Below, piece after piece: positions 62,887-64,000 of a stretch of 64,000 nt of DNA (position 1 is the first letter of the stretch; each line of letters starts with the position of its first letter). A model generated the notes under the pieces. That model made no database searches, was not told the origin of the DNA, and saw only the letters and a program-made list of their open reading frames with translations. The position numbers and the translations under genes were made by a program. Source of the stretch: Psychromicrobium silvestre (GTDB lineage Bacteria > Actinomycetota > Actinomycetes > Actinomycetales > Micrococcaceae); NCBI RefSeq assembly GCF_013408295.1, contig NZ_JACBYQ010000001.1, positions 248,001 through 312,000 of the forward strand, given 5' to 3'.

Positions 62887-64000
62887 ATGACCAAACCTGC
62901 TCCGCGTTTTCGAAACCTGCTCATCCGTCTCATCGCAGCCCAGGCCTGTTACTACATGATTGTCAGCATCGACCTGACCCTTACCGGCTTGGTGGGAATG
63001 TCGTTGGTGCCCATCCCGGCGTTGATGACACTGCCATTGAGTCTTATCGTCGTGGTCGGCACGGCTTGTTCGTTCATTGCAGGCCATGCCGCTGCCCGCT
63101 TCGGGTACCGACCTGTCATGCTTGTTGGGGCGCTCACTGCGATTGTTGGCGGGGTCCTTTCGGCGATCGCCGTCGCATCACACTCATTCATCCTGTTTTG
63201 TGTGGGGACTGCCTTGACCGGTGGATACAGGGCGGTGGGCGGATTTCTGCGTTTCGTGGCCTCAGAATACGCGCCACCGGCCAAGCGTGAACCTGCCCTG
63301 GCGTTGGTCATGTATGGCGGGATCATTGCGGCGGCGCTGGGGCCATTCGCGGCCATCGCCGCATCACAAGCGGCCGAGCAACCATACCTGGGGTCATGCT
63401 TATTGATAGCAATTCTGGGAATCGGCGCACTAATCCTTGCAGCGACCATGCCGCCAGCAACTGGCAGTGGCGTGGGAGTCCATAAGCCCGCGATCCAGAT
63501 CCGGGACCGCACCGGCAATCCCCAGTTTCAGCAGGCAGTTCTCGTCCTGGCCGGTTCAGGACTTGTGATGACGCTTGTCATGGCGGCAGGCCCGTTGGCG
63601 AACGACCACGCAGGCCACGGTTCCGTCATGGGAGCGACAATGATCCAGTGGCACCTCGTCGGGATGTTTGCCCCGTCCGCGCTGAGCGCACTGTTTCTTA
63701 AGAGGTTTGGTACCTTCAAGACCAACGTCGCCGGTGCCCTGATCATTGCATGTGGGAGCGCAATAGGAACGATCTCCAGCTCCGGGTGGGGCATGACGGC
63801 GACAATGATGCTTGTTGGGGTCGGATGGAATGTTTTATTCGTTGCCGGGTCAGCACTACTGCTTCAGTCATACCCTCAAGGTCGAGGAGCGAAACTTCAA
63901 GGCTTTACTGACGGAACAACTGCCGCCATCTCAGCAACAGGATCTTTCGCTGCCGCCTGGCTTCTTCAAGGTTTGGGGTGGGGTGGCATCAATATCTTGG
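62887..64000 (+). CDS. MFS transporter (partial, runs off the window)
   Basis: The frame is open from ATG 62887 to the end, at least 371 residues. It begins MTKPAPRFRNLLIRLIAAQA, followed by many hydrophobic helices (for example LMTLPLSLIVVVGTACSFIA) and the loop 2-3 motif region GHAAARFGYRPVMLVGALTA, typical of MFS motif A variants. A long loop separates two six-helix halves (around PAIQIRDRTGNPQFQQAV). GTGGAAAC precedes the ATG. It is divergent from the GlxA-type regulator, 52 bases apart. Probable drug or metabolite exporter; substrate unknown. Confidence 0.9.
   Translation, partial: MTKPAPRFRNLLIRLIAAQACYYMIVSIDLTLTGLVGMSLVPIPALMTLPLSLIVVVGTACSFIAGHAAARFGYRPVMLVGALTAIVGGVLSAIAVASHSFILFCVGTALTGGYRAVGGFLRFVASEYAPPAKREPALALVMYGGIIAAALGPFAAIAASQAAEQPYLGSCLLIAILGIGALILAATMPPATGSGVGVHKPAIQIRDRTGNPQFQQAVLVLAGSGLVMTLVMAAGPLANDHAGHGSVMGATMIQWHLVGMFAPSALSALFLKRFGTFKTNVAGALIIACGSAIGTISSSGWGMTATMMLVGVGWNVLFVAGSALLLQSYPQGRGAKLQGFTDGTTAAISATGSFAAAWLLQGLGWGGINIL

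Overview
This is a chromosomal segment of a moderately high-GC actinobacterium, most likely Micrococcaceae (Arthrobacter / Psychromicrobium / Renibacterium lineage). The evidence is actinobacterial marker genes (sepH, DUF4193, DUF3093, DUF3710, DUF3159, DUF3000), a sigA-dut-ceoBC-dxs-rnd gene order that I recall as the counterpart of the M. tuberculosis sigA to Rv2680 segment, and a second GyrB/GyrA-like (ParE/ParC) pair near sigA. The genus is inferred from gene content and style; no rRNA or tRNA is visible to fix it.

Layout. 1-1.8 kb: an AT-richer accessory patch with an Arg-rich 18-codon ORF, a long rod-like hairpin, a 42-residue basic protein, a broken secreted-protein gene, a small membrane protein and frameshifted minus-strand fragments. 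1.9-7.7 kb: a DUF4192 protein, the primary sigma factor SigA, a small zinc-finger protein and ParE. 7.8-16 kb: a BlaI repressor and M56 metalloprotease pair divergent from cydA-cydB-cydD-cydC-GNAT, with three BlaI-like operators in the cydA promoter. 16-26 kb: DinB-like and SMR genes, ParC, then a GNAT/acyl-CoA-synthetase-like protein, a DUF5998 protein, a phosphodiesterase and thymidine kinase in series, and sepH facing them. 26-35 kb: the conserved DUF4193 / DUF3093 / dut / DUF3710 / OB-fold / DUF3159 / TrkA pair / APC permease / RNA methyltransferase block. 35-45.4 kb: an AlkD-like protein, a CtpE-like P-type ATPase, aconitase, DXS, a DUF402 protein and an aldo/keto reductase. 45.5-56.9 kb: a CitA/DcuS-type two-component system, the FadA/FadB beta-oxidation pair, RNase D, a DUF3000 protein, a threonine aldolase, an SDR and a DUF6421 protein. 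57-61.1 kb: a decayed zone with an msrB remnant, an epoxide-hydrolase pseudogene and a divergent WYL-regulator pseudogene. 61.2-64 kb: a tautomerase, a GlxA-type regulator and a divergent MFS transporter that runs off the end.

How the genes work together. The clearest regulatory unit is BlaI/M56 over cytochrome bd oxidase: the repressor-protease pair that usually senses beta-lactams in Firmicutes here sits on the quinol oxidase and its CydDC exporter. SigA, ParE, ParC, acnA, dxs, dut and tdk are housekeeping. Several intergenic spaces carry inverted or tandem repeats (3.2, 17.1, 38.6, 41.65, 44.3 and 45.45 kb) that no gene explains. Five loci show gene decay, so the genome appears to be losing accessory functions at both edges of this window while the core is intact.
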